In this document: positions 6,946 to 7,689 of the stretch, piece after piece | How the letters are laid out: each line of letters starts with the position of its first letter | Numbering within the stretch: position 1 is the first letter of the stretch | DNA from: Bacteroidales bacterium | GTDB lineage: Bacteria > Bacteroidota > Bacteroidia > Bacteroidales > DTU049 | Reading direction: 5' to 3' | NCBI GenBank assembly: GCA_030017935.1 | Contig: JASEGF010000097.1 | Coordinates: 1 to 7,689, forward strand | DNA length: 7,689 nt | The notes under the pieces: model-generated | Seen by the model: only the letters and a program-made list of their open reading frames with translations | Told to the model about the DNA's origin: nothing | The model's database searches: none | Position numbers and translations under genes: made by a program

Positions 6946-6953
6946 TATTTTAG
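6946..6953 (+). promoter_or_regulatory. Possible -7 element of the pyrH promoter
   Basis: TATTTTAG is one base off the Bacteroidota TAnnTTTG -7 element and sits 10 bases before the pyrH ATG, implying an almost leaderless transcript. The -33 position about 19 bases upstream falls in a T-then-A tract (6919-6930) without a clear TTTG, so the site is only a candidate. It lies 26 bases beyond the right target duplication of the mobile element. Confidence 0.4.
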
Positions 6954-6963
6954 CAAAAAATAT

Positions 6964-7686
6964 ATGTATAAAAGAATCTTATTAAAATTAAGTGGAGAAG
7001 CTTTAGCTAGTAAAGATGGTAGTAGCATCGGTATAGAACAGCTCGAACATTATTGTAATGAAATAGCTGATGCCTATTCAATGAAAGTACAAGTGGCAAT
7101 AGTAATAGGTGGTGGTAATATTTTTAGAGGTATTCAAGGAATAAATAGTGGATTTTCTCGATTACAAGGCGATTATATGGGAATGATGGCTACAGTAATT
7201 AATAGTTTAGCTCTACAAGAGATGCTTGTGCAATATAACATTTCATCAAAGATATTTGGCGCGATTTCTATTGAAAATATTTGTGAAAAATTTTATTTTA
7301 AAAATGCTATTGAATTATTAGAACAAAATAAAGTAATTATTTTATCTGGAGGTACAGGTAATCCACTATTTACAACTGATTCAGCTGCAGCACTTAGAGC
7401 TATTGAGATAGGTGCAGATGTATTATTAAAAGGCACAAAAGTAGATGGAGTATATACTGAAGATCCTTTAAAAAATCCTAATGCTAAAAAATATGAGAAT
7501 ATAAGCTATGATGAAGCATTTGAAAAAAAATTAAAAGTATTAGATCTGACTGCTTATACTCTCTGCATGGAAAATAAATTACCAATAATTGTTTATGATG
7601 CCACTAAAAAAGGTAATCTAAAAAAAGTTTTAAATGGTGAAAAAATAGGCACTTTAATATCATATGAAACAAAAAATTCAATATAA
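6964..7686 (+). CDS. pyrH: UMP kinase (uridylate kinase)
   Basis: This 240-residue cytosolic enzyme phosphorylates UMP to UDP with ATP, the step feeding pyrimidine nucleotide synthesis. It belongs to the amino-acid kinase fold. Visible motifs are KRILLKLSGEAL (3-14, with the phosphate-binding Lys8), VIGGGNIFRG (47-56), D70 in the UMP-binding region, SGGTGNPLFTTDSAAALRA (128-146) and KVDGVYTEDP (159-168). The length matches the family's usual 235-245. The ATG at 6964 is chosen because the family starts MYKRILLKLSGE; an in-frame TTG at 6931 would add 11 residues with no family support and would overlap the promoter-like -7 box. The gene is complete, ending 3 bases before the window edge, so its usual downstream partner (often frr) cannot be seen. 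It is divergent from the PorE-like gene, with a mobile element between them. Confidence 0.97.
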   Translation: MYKRILLKLSGEALASKDGSSIGIEQLEHYCNEIADAYSMKVQVAIVIGGGNIFRGIQGINSGFSRLQGDYMGMMATVINSLALQEMLVQYNISSKIFGAISIENICEKFYFKNAIELLEQNKVIILSGGTGNPLFTTDSAAALRAIEIGADVLLKGTKVDGVYTEDPLKNPNAKKYENISYDEAFEKKLKVLDLTAYTLCMENKLPIIVYDATKKGNLKKVLNGEKIGTLISYETKNSI

Positions 7687-7689
7687 TTA

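Noticed and set aside
6931..6963. TTG start adding 11 residues to UMP kinase
   Set aside because: UMP kinases start at MYKRILLKLSGE; the extension overlaps the promoter-like -7 box and has no ribosome site.

Overview
The window reads as a piece of a chromosome from an AT-rich Bacteroidota bacterium, probably uncultured or little studied. Three things point there. One protein ends in a gliding-motility/type IX secretion (T9SS) type-B sorting domain. Another has the domain order of the T9SS lipoprotein PorE (TPR, PD40 beta-propeller, carboxypeptidase-regulatory-like fold, OmpA). Two promoter-like sites fit the Bacteroidota pattern (TTTG about 19 bases before TAnnTTTG), and clear Shine-Dalgarno sites are lacking. 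All six intact genes stop with TAA.

Layout, left to right. Positions 132-1220 (minus) hold an MscS-family mechanosensitive channel. A perfect 28-bp palindrome at 1356-1383 then acts as the likely terminator of a three-gene minus-strand operon. In transcription order the operon is a transketolase C-terminal subunit (4165-3197), an ECF sigma factor (3196-2645) whose ATG directly abuts the transketolase stop, and a single-pass membrane protein (2600-1413). That last protein has an anti-sigma-like cytoplasmic start, two Ig-like units and a T9SS type-B sorting domain. Further right on the minus strand is the PorE-like TPR/PD40/OmpA protein (6603-4582). Its frame continues beyond the TAA stop into a complete SPOR domain (4581-4327) that has no start codon of its own. 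On the plus strand at the right edge is pyrH (UMP kinase, 6964-7686).

The space between the divergent PorE-like gene and pyrH is filled by a 230-bp MITE-like element (6682-6911). It has 15-bp perfect terminal inverted repeats and a perfect 8-bp target duplication, and it sits neatly between two promoter-like sites.

The genes suggest a link between envelope biogenesis and regulation. The sigma factor and the membrane-tethered protein look like a sigma/anti-sigma pair whose periplasmic sensor end is a T9SS cargo-type domain, and a probable T9SS structural gene lies less than 1.5 kb upstream of the sigma gene. That the pair monitors secretion is inference. The most concrete anomalies are the TAA between the OmpA and SPOR domains and the intact MITE with its target duplication. 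No tRNA, rRNA, CRISPR array, riboswitch or prophage was seen.
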